Assembly: GCA_021371965.1 (NCBI GenBank)
Contig: JAJFVE010000043.1
Span: forward strand, 1-7,076
DNA: 7,076 nt
Direction: 5' to 3'
Source of the DNA: Planctomycetaceae bacterium
GTDB taxonomy: Bacteria; Planctomycetota; Phycisphaerae; SM23-33
Positions 7,014-7,076 of this stretch are shown in pieces. Numbering within the stretch: the first letter of the stretch is position 1; the number at the start of each line of letters is the position of its first letter. The position numbers and the translations under genes are program-made. The notes under the pieces were generated by a model that saw only the letters and a list, made by a program, of their open reading frames with translations, made no database searches and had not been told where the DNA came from.

Positions 7014-7076
7014 ATGAACGAGTATATCGCCTTTGACAGTCATAAGCACTATACCTTGATGGAGCGAGAAGATGCG
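7014..7076 (+). CDS. IS110-family transposase, N-terminal 21 codons (partial)
   Basis: ATG at 7014 is preceded by AGGAG (7003-7007) at 6-nt spacing and opens a frame that runs off the window. The product begins MNEYIAFDSHKHYTL and continues MEREDA. A short hydrophobic strand (YIAF) followed at once by Asp-Ser-His-Lys fits the start of the RuvC-like DEDD catalytic domain of IS110-family recombinases, where the first catalytic Asp sits about 8 residues in; here it is D8. These enzymes move their element as a circular intermediate, guided by the bridge RNA in the IS110 group. The call rests on 21 residues and context. The C-terminal domain with the family's catalytic serine is not in the window. 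Intactness cannot be judged. Confidence 0.6.
   Translation, partial: MNEYIAFDSHKHYTLMEREDA

Larger units (their letters stand above)
6890..7076 (+). mobile_element. Left part of a probable IS110-family insertion sequence (truncated by window end)
   Basis: The final 21 codons resemble the N-terminus of an IS110-family DEDD transposase, and a structured non-coding leader of about 120 nt precedes them, the arrangement of the IS110 group. The left boundary is approximate. I placed it near 6890 because the tRNA promoter upstream appears intact; IS110 elements usually lack clear terminal inverted repeats, so the edge cannot be read from one end. The sequence ending inside the element is consistent with a contig broken at a multicopy repeat. 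Confidence 0.55.

Overview
The window is GC-rich, roughly mid-60s percent by eye, with strong G/C preference at third codon positions and closely packed genes. Several features resemble what I associate with Planctomycetota or neighbouring PVC bacteria: the protein sequence style, short palindromic intergenic repeats, and an IS110-type transposase start reading FDSHKHY. I cannot place it more precisely, and the lineage is an inference. The sequence begins inside one gene and ends inside a mobile element, as a contig broken at a repeat would.

Layout. (1) Positions 1-3263, plus strand, hold the glutamate synthase (GOGAT) operon: the C-terminal ~617 codons of the large subunit gltB, then complete gltD overlapping it by 8 nt. 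gltB is interrupted by an in-frame TAG at 422-424, where the family has a conserved lysine; the frame stays open and conserved on both sides. (2) Positions 3264-3455 are a convergent intergenic gap with two tandem hairpins that are diverged copies of one 23-nt unit. (3) Positions 3456-4265, minus strand, encode a NodB/CE4-like polysaccharide deacetylase. (4) Positions 4266-4446 are a divergent promoter region. (5) Positions 4447-5847, plus strand, encode a SASA-family carbohydrate esterase with a GQSN serine motif. (6) Positions 5848-5895 hold a perfect 10-bp palindrome. (7) Positions 5896-6741, plus strand, encode a Cof-type HAD-IIB phosphatase. (8) Positions 6784-6857, minus strand, are a tRNA-Pro(UGG) with a recognisable promoter. 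(9) From about 6890 to the end lies the left part of a probable IS110-family element: a structured leader of about 120 nt and the first 21 codons of the transposase.

How they fit together. GltB and GltD form NADPH-dependent glutamate synthase, which makes glutamate from glutamine and 2-oxoglutarate. The divergent deacetylase and SASA esterase both belong to families that remove acetyl groups from sugars, so they may act on the same acetylated glycan or its fragments. Neither has a visible signal peptide. The HAD phosphatase may belong to the same sugar-related set or be unrelated housekeeping.

The most notable observations are the amber codon in gltB, the covarying tandem palindromes after gltD, and the leader ahead of the IS110-like transposase. 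That leader lies where IS110 elements encode their bridge RNA and also contains a possible 13-codon ORF. I did not find a clearly new multi-gene system.
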